Below are positions 8,601 to 17,819 of a stretch of DNA of 64,000 bases, one piece after another. The notes beneath the pieces were generated by a model. The model did no database searches. It was not told where the DNA came from and was given only the letters and a program-made list of their open reading frames with translations. This DNA is from Pseudomonas sp. Leaf48 (GTDB lineage: Bacteria > Pseudomonadota > Gammaproteobacteria > Pseudomonadales > Pseudomonadaceae). The position numbers and the translations under genes are program-made. Where the stretch lies: positions 1 through 64,000 of the forward strand of contig NZ_LMLH01000007.1 in the NCBI RefSeq assembly GCF_001421885.1. Reading direction: 5' to 3'. The number at the start of each line of letters is the position of its first letter. Positions within the stretch are counted from its first letter, which is position 1.

Positions 8601-9259
8601 CCGCGGAAAACTCGGTGGGCATCGGTGGTGCCTACATGTGCGTGTACGGCATGGAAGGTCCGGGCGGATACCAGTTCGTCGGGCGTACCTTGCAGATGTG
8701 GAACCGCTACCGCGAAGTCGCCGCGTTCGATGGCAAACCCTGGCTGCTGCGCTTCTTCGACCAGATCCGTTTCTACCCGGTGAGCGCCGATGAACTGCTG
8801 CGCATTCGTCGCGACTTCCCCCTCGGGCGCTTCGATCTGAACATCGAACACAGTCAGCTGAACCTGGCGGATTACCAGGCGTTCCTGGCGAAAGAAGCCG
8901 AGACCATCGCCGCGTTTCGCGAGCAGCAACAAGGCGCGTTCAACGCCGAACGCGAGCGCTGGATCGCCAGCGGCCAGGCGCATTTCGACAGCGAGGAACC
9001 GGCCCCGCAAGCCAGCGAAGACGCACCGCTGGGCAGTGGAGAACTGAGCGTCGACAGCCACATCGCCGGCAACCTCTGGCAGGTTCAGGTGGCTTGCGGC
9101 AAGCGGGTCGAGGCCGGCGATGTGCTGGTGATCCTGGAGTCGATGAAGATGGAAATACCCCTGCTCGCACCGATGGCCGGCGTGGTTCGCGAGATTCGCG
9201 TGCAACCGGGTTCGGCGGTGCGTGCCGGACAGCGCGTCGTGGTGCTGGAACTCGACTGA
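5615..9259 (+). CDS. uca: Guanidine carboxylase (biotin-dependent, urea carboxylase family)
   Basis: A 1214-residue multidomain carboxylase. Biotin carboxylase is at about 1-445 (GGGGIGMRV ATP grasp near 160; EVNTRLQVEHGVTE near 288). The AHS2/KipA-like carboxyltransferase half is at about 455-760, the AHS1/KipI-like half at about 800-1010, and a linker precedes the C-terminal biotinyl domain with ESMKMEI (biotinyl Lys1178). It uses ATP and bicarbonate to carboxylate guanidine (historically called urea) to carboxyguanidine, which the DUF1989 proteins deiminate to allophanate. Guanidine preference is inferred from the ykkC riboswitch and neighbours. Residues about 766-797 between the two carboxyltransferase halves are encoded by an in-frame REP pair, so this linker is longer than expected. 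The ATG at 5615 follows CCCCTCCAGGGGTTATGCC. Confidence 0.92.
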   Translation: MFEKVLIANRGAIACRILRTLRELRVQGVAVYSEADAASLHILQADEAHSLGEGAAAGTYLAVDKILAIARASGASAIHPGYGFLSENAAFAEACEAAGIAFIGPTAQQLRVFGLKHTARALAKQHGVPMLEGTELLDSLDAALAAGDQVGYPVMLKSTAGGGGIGMRVCRNATELSESFEAVKRLGQNNFSDAGVFIEKYIQRARHLEVQVFGDGRGEVIALGVRDCSVQRRNQKVLEETPAPNLPEGMAEELCAAAIKLAKAVNYRSAGTVEFVFDSEDQRFYFLEVNTRLQVEHGVTEQVWGVDLVRWMVQLAAGDLPPLGELSQGLQPEGHAIQARLYAEDPGRDFQPSPGLLTAVDFPAANGIQLRIDTWVEAGCEIPPFFDPMIAKVICWAPSREQARADLHQALGASLLYGVETNRDYLRQILLDTPFASGQPWTRCLEGLVYQANTFEVLSAGTQTSVQDYPGRLGYWAVGVPPSGPMDSRALRLGNRLLGNDEGAAALEITMSGPLLRFNCAAVVAVTGAQIPLSLNGEAVSMNTTLLVPAGATLSLGTIAGAGARSYLCLRGGLQVPDYLGSKSTFTLGQFGGHGGRALRTGDVLHVPALGDHSAGQQLAEEQVCALPGVRQIRVIYGPHGAPEYFTENYIATFFSTQWEVHFNSSRTGVRLIGPKPEWVRADGGEAGLHPSNIHDNPYAIGAVDFTGDMPVILGPDGPSLGGFVCPVTVIEADLWQLGQLKAGDKVQFHPVDLKTARTLALKWDHCGSGLAREEGVSVNIDVPEAPLSRASPLPQGMVSPVVMDLGQGDTRLVARLSGDTHLLLEIGAPELDLVLRFRAHALMQALESKNLHGVIDLTPGIRSLQVHYQPEQLSLADLLGIVAGEWDAVCAAKDLQVPSRIVHLPLSWDDPACQLAIEKYMTTVRKDAPWCPSNLEFIRRINDLPNLDEVQRTVFDASYLVMGLGDVYLGAPVATPLDPRHRLVTTKYNPARTWTAENSVGIGGAYMCVYGMEGPGGYQFVGRTLQMWNRYREVAAFDGKPWLLRFFDQIRFYPVSADELLRIRRDFPLGRFDLNIEHSQLNLADYQAFLAKEAETIAAFREQQQGAFNAERERWIASGQAHFDSEEPAPQASEDAPLGSGELSVDSHIAGNLWQVQVACGKRVEAGDVLVILESMKMEIPLLAPMAGVVREIRVQPGSAVRAGQRVVVLELD
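7912..8002. repeat. REP pair (BIME) inside the guanidine carboxylase reading frame
   Basis: Two perfect 25-base inverted arms (7912-7936 and 7978-8002) carry the same REP core as the intergenic copies at 5423-5513 and 53104-53193, separated by 41 bases. The reading frame stays open through both arms and the spacer, giving residues such as CGSGLAREEG and LSRASPLPQG that do not resemble the flanking enzyme. Confidence 0.93.
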
Positions 9260-9283
9260 ACCCATTTGAAAAGGACCAATGCC

Positions 9284-11062
9284 ATGAACATCAATCTGCA
9301 ACTCGACGCCCTGCGCAACGCTTACCGCGACGGCAGTACCACGCCCCGGCAGCTGCTGCGCAATCTGCGCGATAAAGCGGCCGCGCTGAACCCGGATTAC
9401 CACCTGTTCATCCACTTGCTCAGCGTCGATGAACTGGAACCCTACCTGGCCAACCTCGATGGACGCGACATCGACAGCCTGCCGCTGTATGGCGTGCCGT
9501 TCGCGATCAAGGACAACATCGATCTGGCGGGCATTCCAACCACGGCAGCGTGCCCGGCGTTTGCCTATGTGCCGGAGCGCTCGGCCACCATCGTCGAGCA
9601 ACTGCTGGCCCTCGGAGCGATTCCACTGGGCAAGACCAACCTCGACCAGTTCGCCACCGGACTCAATGGCAGCCGCTCGCCCTATGGCGCCTGCCCCAAC
9701 AGCGTATTGCCGGAATATCCGTCGGGTGGCTCCAGTGCCGGGTCGTCCTTGGCGGTGGCGCTGGGTGTGGCGAGCTTTGCGCTGGGCACTGATACCGCAG
9801 GCTCCGGACGCGTACCAGCGGCATTGAACAATCTGGTCGGTTTGAAAGCCACCAAGGGCTTGATCTCTACAGCGGGTGTGGTGCCGGCCTGTCGCACGCT
9901 CGATTGCGTCACCACCTTCACCGCCACCGCCAGGGAAGCCAGCCAGTTGCTGGCGCTCACCGCGCGCCTGGACCCACGGGACGCCTACAGCCGCAGCAAT
10001 CCGCTGTGGAATGACGGCTCGGCGTTCGGCGCAATCCGTCCGTTTCGCTTCGGCATACCCCGTGTCGAGGACCTGCAGTTCTTCGGCTGTCCCGAAGGAC
10101 CGCAGTTGTTCACCAAGGCCATAGATCAACTCAAGGCCCTGGGCGGTGAAGCCGTGGAACTGGATCTGTCGCCGTTCCTGGAAGCCGCGCGCCTGCTGTA
10201 TGAGGGCCCATGGGTGGCCGAGCGCTACAGCGTGGCCGGCGAGTTGATGGAGCAAAATCCCGAGGCTGTGCTGCCGGTGATTCGCGCGGTGTTGGCCAAG
10301 GCCCCGGCGGTCAGCGGCGTGCAAACCTTCCGCGCCCAATATCGCCTGCAAGCGCTCAAGGCCCTGTGCGACAAAGCGCTGGACGGCCTCGATTGCGTCC
10401 TCACCCCGACCATCGGCCGCCCGGTCACCCTGGCTGAACTGGAAGCCGAACCGGTGCTGCGCAACTCGCAACTGGGTTACTACACCAACTTCATGAACCT
10501 GCTCGACTACGCCGCCGTCGCCGTGCCCAGCGGGTTCATGGACAACGGCTTGCCGTGGGGTGTGACGCTGTTTGGCCGGGCATTTACCGATCAATATCTG
10601 TTGAGCGTGGCGGATGCCTTGCAGCGCCAGCAAAGCGCGACCACGAGCGCCCCGACCACCGTCGCGCGCAATGACCGGGCGCGCTTGGTGGTCTGCGGTG
10701 CGCATCTGGATGGGCTGGCCTTGAACTGGCAGCTCAAACAGCGTGGCGCCCGCCTGGTTGAAACAACGTGCAGCTCACCGGACTACCAACTGTACGCCCT
10801 GGCAGGAGGCCCGCCGTTTCGGCCGGGCATGGTCCGCGTCAAGGAAGGTGGCGTGGCGATTGCGGTGGAAGTCTGGGAACTGCCGAGCAGCGAACTGGGT
10901 TCATTCCTGACCGGGATTCCGGCACCGCTGGGGTTGGGCAAGGTGCAACTGGCGGATGGACGCTGGGAGAGCGGGTTCATTTGTGAGACGTACGGGTTGG
11001 AGGGGGCGGTGGATATCAGTCATTTGGGAGGGTGGCGGGCGTATCTGGAAACTCGGGGCTGA
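9284..11062 (+). CDS. atzF: Allophanate hydrolase
   Basis: A 592-residue amidase-signature enzyme of the AtzF type, which hydrolyses allophanate to two ammonia and two CO2, the last step of guanidine or urea-carboxylase nitrogen release. The catalytic Ser-cisSer-Lys triad is readable: Lys76 in FAIKDNIDLAG, cis-Ser150 in PSGGSSAGSS, and nucleophile Ser174 in GTDTAGSGRVPA. The amidase domain spans about 1-440, and the C-terminal allophanate hydrolase domain about 455-592, ending WRAYLETRG. The ATG at 9284 is used (AAAGGACCAATGCC upstream). It lies 24 bases after the carboxylase stop, consistent with one operon. A repeat-rich spacer follows. Confidence 0.93.
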   Translation: MNINLQLDALRNAYRDGSTTPRQLLRNLRDKAAALNPDYHLFIHLLSVDELEPYLANLDGRDIDSLPLYGVPFAIKDNIDLAGIPTTAACPAFAYVPERSATIVEQLLALGAIPLGKTNLDQFATGLNGSRSPYGACPNSVLPEYPSGGSSAGSSLAVALGVASFALGTDTAGSGRVPAALNNLVGLKATKGLISTAGVVPACRTLDCVTTFTATAREASQLLALTARLDPRDAYSRSNPLWNDGSAFGAIRPFRFGIPRVEDLQFFGCPEGPQLFTKAIDQLKALGGEAVELDLSPFLEAARLLYEGPWVAERYSVAGELMEQNPEAVLPVIRAVLAKAPAVSGVQTFRAQYRLQALKALCDKALDGLDCVLTPTIGRPVTLAELEAEPVLRNSQLGYYTNFMNLLDYAAVAVPSGFMDNGLPWGVTLFGRAFTDQYLLSVADALQRQQSATTSAPTTVARNDRARLVVCGAHLDGLALNWQLKQRGARLVETTCSSPDYQLYALAGGPPFRPGMVRVKEGGVAIAVEVWELPSSELGSFLTGIPAPLGLGKVQLADGRWESGFICETYGLEGAVDISHLGGWRAYLETRG

Positions 11063-11075
11063 TCCGGGATCGCCG

Positions 11076-11440
11076 CCCTCACCCTAACCCTCTCCCGGAG
11101 GAGAGGGGACTGACCGAGGCGACTGTCGAATCGCAATGATCCCGGAAACCGGGTCGAACTCATCACTTGAAGACAACAGAGATCGGCCCCCTTTCCCCCG
11201 TAGGGAGAGGGGAATGAGCCAGGCGATTTCGAATTGCATTGATCCCGGAAAACGAGTCGAACGCATCACTTGAAAACAACAAAGACCGGCTCCCTTTCCC
11301 CCCGTGGAGAGAGGGGAATGAGCCAAGCGACTTTCGAATCGCATTGATCCCGGAAAACGCGTCGAACGCATCACTTGAGAACAACAAAGATCGGCTCCCT
11401 TTCCCCCTCTCCCCTCTGGGGAGAGGGCTGGGGTGAGGGG
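11076..11440. repeat. Inverted-repeat-bounded block with three ~104-bp tandem units
   Basis: The 365-base spacer after atzF starts and ends with long near-perfect inverted copies (CCCTCACCCTAACCCTCTCC at 11076; its complement ends at 11439). Between them the same unit occurs three times at a period of 103-105 bases; the shared GATCCCGGAAA begins at 11138, 11241 and 11346. Each unit carries a GAGAGGGGA / TCCCCTCTC-like hairpin. No real gene fits here. It resembles a family of short non-coding intergenic repeats and could also terminate the operon. Confidence 0.85.
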
Positions 11441-11574
11441 GTTGGCCCTGTCTGACACCACAATGTTCGTTCAATCACCTTCTATCACCCCCCATTCCCC
11501 CAACAAATGCAGCAGTTATTTCGGCAAAGTGCCACTAGAATGCTACCCATCGGTCCTCTGCCAATGGAATTGTC

Positions 11575-13068
11575 ATGCCGCCCCGCTCGCCTCTGTATGC
11601 TCAACGCTGGTTGGTACTCACGCTGGTCGCGCTGCTGGGCGCCGGGTTTCTCGCGACCTCCCTCCTCAGCTACTACGCCTCGCGGGCGTCGATCCGCGAC
11701 AACATCGTCAACACTGAGCTGCCGCTGACATCGGACACGGTCTATTCGGAAATCCAGAAAGACCTCGTCAGGCCCATCCTCATTTCCTCGATGATGTCCC
11801 GCGACACCTTCATGCGTGACTGGGTGGTCAACGGTGAAAAAGACTCCGACCAGATGACCCGCTACCTCAACGAGGTCATGACCCACTACGGCGCCTACAC
11901 CGCGTTCTTCGTCTCCAACACCAGCCTGACCTACTACCACGCCAAGGGCGTGCTCAAGCAGGTCAAGGCCACGGAGCCTCGCGACGCCTGGTACTTTCGC
12001 GTGCGAGACATGAACGATCCTTACGAGATCAACCTCGATCCGGACCTCGCCAACAAGGACAACCTGACCTTCTTCATCAACTACAAGGTCTACGACTACA
12101 ACAACCGTTTCATCGGTGCGGCGGGTGTCGGCCTGACAGTCGATGCGGTAATCAAGCTGATCGACAAGTACCAGCAGCGCTACCAGCGCAGCGTGTACTT
12201 CGTCGACAACTTCGCGCGCCTGGTACTCACCGGTGCCGAGGGTGGCCCGCAAGGCGCACAGATCGGCCAGAGCCTCAGCCAACTGTCGAGCATGAAGGAC
12301 CTCGTCAGCCAGTTACCCAAACCCCACATCGGCAGCTATGAATACTCCGTCCAGGGTCAAGGGCATTTCCTCAACGTACGGTTCATCCCGGAACTGAACT
12401 GGTACCTGTTCGTCGACAAGCTCGAAGACGGCGCGCTCAATGACATTCGTCAGTCGCTGTACCTCAACCTGCTGATTTGCCTGGTGGTCACGCTGGTCGT
12501 GATGGTTTTGCTCAATCGCGTGATCAAACGCTTTCAGGACAGGATCCAGGCCCAGGCGACGCTCGACAGCCTGACCGAACTGCCCAACCGGCGCGGTTTC
12601 GACCTGCTGGCCGTGCAGGCCATTCTCGAAGCCCAACGTGAACTGAACCCACTGACCGCGCTGCTGCTCGATCTGGACCACTTCAAGGCCCTGAACGACA
12701 CCTACGGTCACCTGGCCGGTGATCAGGTGCTGAGCGGTTTTGCCCGCGACCTGCAGAGTTGCCTGCGCCACTGCGACATCGTCTGCCGCTGGGGCGGTGA
12801 AGAATTCATCGTCCTGCTCAAGGATACCGACGCCGAGACCGGCCACGAGATCGCCGAGAAAATCCGCCAATACGTGGCGCATCAGCGTTATGCGTACAAC
12901 GAACACATGATGCAAGTCACCGTCAGCATCGGCCTCACCGCCCTGCAGCCCGATGACACCTTGCACAGCCTGCTGTCGCGGGCGGATCATGGGATGTATC
13001 GGGCCAAGCAAAGCGGCCGCAATCGAACCTGCGTGGAAATGCCTCACACTACTTATGAACCAGCCTGA
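11575..13068 (+). CDS. Membrane sensor diguanylate cyclase (Cache-type sensor, GGEEF)
   Basis: A 497-residue protein with an N-terminal membrane helix (residues about 12-33, LVLTLVALLGAGFLATSLLSYY), a periplasmic dCache-like sensor (about 35-295, with YYHAKGVLKQVK and WYFRVRDM), a second helix (about 300-322) and a cytoplasmic GGDEF domain (about 330-490). The active site is GGEEF at 407-411 and the inhibitory I-site RHCD at 398-401, so it should make cyclic di-GMP from two GTP with product feedback. No EAL domain. The sensed ligand is unknown. It is a separate transcription unit from atzF; the small CWC gene overlaps its 3' end by 14 bases. Confidence 0.9.
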   Translation: MPPRSPLYAQRWLVLTLVALLGAGFLATSLLSYYASRASIRDNIVNTELPLTSDTVYSEIQKDLVRPILISSMMSRDTFMRDWVVNGEKDSDQMTRYLNEVMTHYGAYTAFFVSNTSLTYYHAKGVLKQVKATEPRDAWYFRVRDMNDPYEINLDPDLANKDNLTFFINYKVYDYNNRFIGAAGVGLTVDAVIKLIDKYQQRYQRSVYFVDNFARLVLTGAEGGPQGAQIGQSLSQLSSMKDLVSQLPKPHIGSYEYSVQGQGHFLNVRFIPELNWYLFVDKLEDGALNDIRQSLYLNLLICLVVTLVVMVLLNRVIKRFQDRIQAQATLDSLTELPNRRGFDLLAVQAILEAQRELNPLTALLLDLDHFKALNDTYGHLAGDQVLSGFARDLQSCLRHCDIVCRWGGEEFIVLLKDTDAETGHEIAEKIRQYVAHQRYAYNEHMMQVTVSIGLTALQPDDTLHSLLSRADHGMYRAKQSGRNRTCVEMPHTTYEPA

Positions 13069-13273
13069 CCTCTGCCCGGCCTGCGGTGCATCCAACGATT
13101 GCGCCCTGGCCGACCCGCGAACCGCCGACCGGGCTTGCTGGTGCTACGGCGTCAGCATCGACACGGCGGTGCTCCAGGCGCTGCCCGCCGAACTGCGCAA
13201 CGCGGCCTGCCTGTGCCCGCGCTGCGCCGAGGTCGAGGCGCAGTTGCAAGCAGCGACCCAGCCATTGAAGTAA
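13055..13273 (+). CDS. Cysteine-rich CWC family protein
   Basis: A 72-residue protein starting at 13055, inside the last codons of the cyclase gene. Cysteines are arranged as CPACGASNDC near the N terminus, CWCYGV in the middle and CLCPRC near the C terminus. This is the CWC family pattern, probably a zinc site. Function is unknown. The 14-base overlap suggests translational coupling with the cyclase, and the pseudouridine synthase follows after 33 bases; the same order is common in Pseudomonas genomes by my recollection. Confidence 0.8.
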   Translation: MNQPDLCPACGASNDCALADPRTADRACWCYGVSIDTAVLQALPAELRNAACLCPRCAEVEAQLQAATQPLK

Positions 13274-13306
13274 GATGCGCGGCCCTTTCTTCACCGGCCC
13301 TTAGTC

Positions 13307-13999
13307 ATGCGCGTTGACCGCTTCCTCAGCAATCTGCCGTGCTTCAACCGCAAGCAGGTGCGCCTGTTGCTGGTGGAAAAGCGCGTGCGGGTTGACGGAG
13401 AAATCGTCAGCGATCCGCACAGTGAAGTCCGCGAGTTCAGCCGCGTCGAAGTCGACGGCGATGTGCTGCAGGTCGGCAAGCCCCTGCGCCACTTCATGCT
13501 GCACAAGCCCGCCGGATGCGTCAGCGCCACCCGCGACCCGCAGCACCCGACCGTGCTCGATCTGATCCATGAGCCGGACAAGCACGAACTGCACATCGCC
13601 GGTCGCCTGGACTTCAACACCACCGGCCTGATGCTGATCACCAACGACGGCAGCTGGTCACGCCGCCTGACCCAACCCCAGACGAAGCTGCCCAAGGTCT
13701 ACTACGTCGAAACCGAACAGGACATCGGCCCCGAATACGCCATCACGTTCAGCCAAGGGTTGTACTTCGCTTTCGAAGACCTCACCACCCAACCCGCCGA
13801 GTTGGAGTTGCTCGCCGCCAGGTCCGCACGCCTGAGCATCGTCGAAGGCCGCTACCATCAGGTGAAGCGGATGTTCGGCCACTTCGACAACAAAGTGCTG
13901 CGCCTGCACCGCGAACGCATGGGCCCGCTGGTCCTCGACGATGCGTTGAAACCGGGCGAATACCGCCCGCTGACCGCTCAAGAGATCGAATTGATCTAA
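13307..13999 (+). CDS. rsuA: 16S rRNA pseudouridine(516) synthase
   Basis: A 230-residue RsuA-family pseudouridine synthase. It has an N-terminal S4-like RNA-binding domain (about 1-60, MRVDRFLSNLPCFNRKQVRLLLVEKRVRVDG) and the catalytic domain with AGRLDFNTTGLMLITNDG, in which the Asp is the conserved nucleophile. EGRYHQVKRMF near the C terminus is the other family signature. It isomerises U516 of 16S rRNA during 30S assembly. RluE/RluF members are the alternatives; the S4 domain and length favour RsuA. Confidence 0.88.
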   Translation: MRVDRFLSNLPCFNRKQVRLLLVEKRVRVDGEIVSDPHSEVREFSRVEVDGDVLQVGKPLRHFMLHKPAGCVSATRDPQHPTVLDLIHEPDKHELHIAGRLDFNTTGLMLITNDGSWSRRLTQPQTKLPKVYYVETEQDIGPEYAITFSQGLYFAFEDLTTQPAELELLAARSARLSIVEGRYHQVKRMFGHFDNKVLRLHRERMGPLVLDDALKPGEYRPLTAQEIELI

Positions 14000-14310
14000 G
14001 CAGCCTACCGCTGAGCAGAAGTTGTCCAACAATTTACCAAAGGCACTTGCACATTGATGTGACCCCTGCTTGAATCAGGACGTCGGCCGAAATGTGACCG
14101 ACGAGTCACCCCATACTTCTAAGAAACTTTTTGTCGGTTGGAACCCAAGGTTCCGCGTGGTACCGGCAAACTGCCCGCCAATAACAATACCCGTCGACCG
14201 GACTGCAATGGATCGACATGGGCCCCTCAAATTCCAGGCGTATGCCTACCTGTCACAAAGCTCGTGCAATCTCATTTGCGCGCATACCCGCTTGCCAGGA
14301 GTCATATGAC
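14000..14310. other. Upstream region of phaG with a short palindrome
   Basis: A 311-base gap holding no gene. It contains the 15-base perfect palindrome GGAACCCAAGGTTCC (14140-14154), just after AAGAAACTTTTTGTCGG, which could be part of an extracytoplasmic-sigma-type promoter or an operator. I could not define the promoter with confidence. Confidence 0.4.
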
Positions 14311-15195
14311 ATGAGGCCAGAAATCGCTGTGCTGGATATACAAGGTCAGTATCGGGTTTACACGGAGTTCTATCGCGCAGACGCCGCAGAGAAGACCATC
14401 ATTCTGGTCAACGGCTCGATGGCCACGACTGCGTCGTTTGCACAAACCGTGAAAAACCTTCATCCGCAGTTCAATGTGGTCTGCTACGACCAGCCCTACG
14501 CGGGCAAGTCCAAGGCGCACAACCTGCATGAAAAAATGCTCACCAAGGAAATCGAAGGGCAAATTCTCCTGGAGCTGATCGACCACTTCGGGGCCGAACA
14601 CGTGCTGTCATTTTCCTGGGGCGGCGCCGCGACACTGGTCGCGTTGTCGCAACGGCCACGACGCATCGAAAAGGCCGTGATCAGCTCGTTCTCTCCGGAG
14701 ATCAACGCGCACATGCTCGACTACCTCGAACGCGGCGTCGACTACCTCGGCAGCCGGGACGGCGACCGGGTCGGCAATCTGGTGAACAGCACCATCGGCA
14801 AACACCTGCCGACGTTGTTCAAGCGCTTCAACTATCGGCACGTCAGTTCCCTGGCCGAACATGAATACGGGCAGATGCATTTCCACATCAGCGACCTGTT
14901 GCACAGCGATCGTCAGTGCTTCTTCAAGGCTGCGCAGAAAATCAACGTGCCGGTACTGTTCATGAACGGCGAATGGGACGAATACACCGCCGCCGATGGC
15001 GCCCGGTTGTTCGCCAACCACGTACAGCAAGCCACCTTCACCACCCTTGAGGCCACCGGCCACTTTCTCGACATGGAACACAAAGCCGCCTGCCGAGACA
15101 GCCGCAACGCACTGATGGGCTTCCTGAAACCGGCACTGCACGAAAGCCGACCGCGGTACCACTACGTCCAGGACCAACATGCACTGGCATTCTGA
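14311..15195 (+). CDS. phaG: 3-hydroxyacyl-ACP thioesterase/transacylase PhaG
   Basis: A 294-residue alpha/beta hydrolase of the PhaG/RhlA family. The N terminus MRPEIAVLDIQGQYRVYTEF and most of the chain are what I know of pseudomonad PhaG. The triad is readable: Ser102 in SFSWGGA, Asp223 in GEWDEYT, His251 in GHFLDME. It links fatty acid synthesis to polyhydroxyalkanoate by removing (R)-3-hydroxyacyl groups from ACP (first described as ACP:CoA transfer). The ATG at 14311 follows CCAGGAGTCATATGAC; the open frame upstream has no such signal. RhlA is the close alternative, but the absence of rhlB nearby and the sequence favour PhaG. Confidence 0.93.
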   Translation: MRPEIAVLDIQGQYRVYTEFYRADAAEKTIILVNGSMATTASFAQTVKNLHPQFNVVCYDQPYAGKSKAHNLHEKMLTKEIEGQILLELIDHFGAEHVLSFSWGGAATLVALSQRPRRIEKAVISSFSPEINAHMLDYLERGVDYLGSRDGDRVGNLVNSTIGKHLPTLFKRFNYRHVSSLAEHEYGQMHFHISDLLHSDRQCFFKAAQKINVPVLFMNGEWDEYTAADGARLFANHVQQATFTTLEATGHFLDMEHKAACRDSRNALMGFLKPALHESRPRYHYVQDQHALAF

Positions 15196-15205
15196 AACAG
15201 AGTCA

Positions 15206-15272
15206 TCGCGAGCAAGCTTCGCTCTACAGTAATGAACCCATTGCTGCAGGAGCGAAGCCTGCCCGCGACGAC
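15206..15272. repeat. Degenerate REP pair after phaG
   Basis: Imperfect inverted arms (ATCGCGAGCAAGCTTCGCTC and GGAGCGAAGCCTGCCCGCGA) surround a short spacer with ATGAACCCATTG. It is a diverged member of the REP family seen elsewhere in the window and may serve as a 3' hairpin for phaG. Confidence 0.7.
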
Positions 15273-15373
15273 CGCCACGCGGTCCGTGTCTTGTTTCGCC
15301 TGCGCTAAAGCTATCTGGCGTAAAGAAAAACTTCATTTCCCCGCGCACATCTGGTACAAAGTCACCGCTCTGA

Positions 15374-15445
15374 GCGGGTGTCGTCTAATGGCATTACTCC
15401 AGCTTCCCAAGCTGATAACGAGGGTTCTTATTCGGCCCTTGCGCT
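15374..15445 (+). pseudogene. Decayed tRNA-Gly(CCC)
   Basis: The 5' half is tRNA-like: acceptor strand GCGGGTG, a D-arm-like TCGTCTAATGGCATTAC and an anticodon arm CAGC-TTCCCAA-GCTG with anticodon CCC. The 3' half is ruined: the T arm reads GAGGGTTCTTATTCGGCCC and the acceptor complement CACCCGC plus CCA is missing, leaving GCGCT. An intact tRNA-Gly(CCC) begins 25 bases downstream. Confidence 0.75.
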
Positions 15446-15469
15446 AGGTGCATAAAGAAACAGAATTAA

Positions 15470-15543
15470 GCGGGTATAGTTTAGTGGCAAAACGAAAGCT
15501 TCCCAAGCTTTAGTTGAGGGTTCGATTCCCTCTACCCGCTCCA
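15470..15543 (+). tRNA. tRNA-Gly(CCC)
   Basis: A complete 74-base cloverleaf including encoded CCA. Acceptor GCGGGTA pairs with TACCCGC; D arm GTTT/AAAC; anticodon stem AAAGC/GCTTT with loop TTCCCAA (anticodon CCC); T arm GAGGG-TTCGATT-CCCTC. It decodes GGG. Confidence 0.95.
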
Positions 15544-15885
15544 CCTCCCCCAGTATTTCCGGGCCTTCCAGCCGCCCCCCCCACTTTCCAGCCGCCAAAT
15601 CAACTCGCAGCCCCCCACGCCCAACTCCCTCAAAAGCCAAAAAAATTGGTGCACTAGCGATGCCGGCCACTCTGACGCCTAGACAGACCGGCCTCACTCA
15701 GCAGCCCTTCAATAAATACCTACACACTCGTTGTGCCACCTTGCCAGCCAGGGTCAGATTAGCCATTGATCATGCATGTGAGTGACTGGATGATGGAGAG
15801 GGAGTGAGGTCGGTCAGAACTCGGGTGAAATCCTCGACGGGTTCGGCTGTCCGATTTCGAAATCAAGTTAGGCCGTTAACGGTAC
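15544..15885. other. Intergenic after tRNA-Gly, no gene seen
   Basis: C-rich sequence immediately after the tRNA, then unremarkable sequence. No integrase gene and no second copy of the tRNA 3' end were noticed nearby. Confidence 0.4.
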
Positions 15886-17437
<1,552 letters not shown>

Positions 17438-17445
17438 TTCACCTC

Positions 17446-17467
17446 GCCCGACCTGATCAGGTCGGGC
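17446..17467 (+). terminator. Hairpin after ansB
   Basis: A perfect 22-base palindrome GCCCGACCTGATCAGGTCGGGC starts eight bases after the ansB stop and is followed by ACCCCTTTG, a weak T-tract. It probably marks the end of the ansB transcript. Confidence 0.7.
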
Positions 17468-17547
17468 ACCCCTTTGCGCATCAGTACTAATAACCAGCCG
17501 ACCGGTAAGCCCACCTGACGTTGACTCAGAAACAGTGGAGACTACAC

Positions 17548-17790
17548 GTGACAAAGCCACCTATGAAAATCATGATCGAAGAATGGGATGGTGACGGTGC
17601 GATTCGAATTCCCGATGAGGCATTGCAGGAGCTCGAACTGGATGTCGGCGACGCTGTGTACTTAATAGAAGAATTTGTCGGCAACACGCGCTGCCTTGTC
17701 CTATCAAAAACGCCTCAGATTGCGGATCGAATAGACGAACTCTCTCAAGCTTGGGATAGCGGACAGCTGTGTAACGCCCAGGAGAAATGA
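17548..17790 (+). CDS. AbrB/MazE-like small protein (antitoxin or regulator)
   Basis: An 80-residue protein. The GTG at 17548 is chosen because GTGGAG lies seven bases upstream. The N-terminal half (MKIMIEEWDGDGAIRIPDEALQELELDVGDAVYLI) has the swapped-hairpin AbrB/SpoVT/MazE pattern in which 'IP..al..l.l..GD' is diagnostic; such proteins bind DNA as dimers and are often antitoxins. The C-terminal tail (RIDELSQAWDSGQLCNAQEK) would be the toxin-binding part, but no toxin gene follows; the next downstream sequence is gene debris on the other strand. It is probably an orphan antitoxin-like protein. Confidence 0.65.
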   Translation: MTKPPMKIMIEEWDGDGAIRIPDEALQELELDVGDAVYLIEEFVGNTRCLVLSKTPQIADRIDELSQAWDSGQLCNAQEK

Positions 17791-17819
17791 GACAGTCGCA
17801 ATGCCCTTCCTTGACGCAC

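Noticed and set aside
7946..10705. 919-codon open frame on the minus strand opposite the carboxylase and allophanate hydrolase genes
   Set aside because: It is the antisense shadow of two strongly recognised genes in GC-rich DNA; its composition is low-complexity Gln/His/Ala/Arg with no start signal or domain.
11076..11440. Possible CRISPR array in the repeated spacer after atzF
   Set aside because: The units are about 104 bases with similar, not unique, content between them, and there are no cas genes; it is a tandem repeat, not a CRISPR array.
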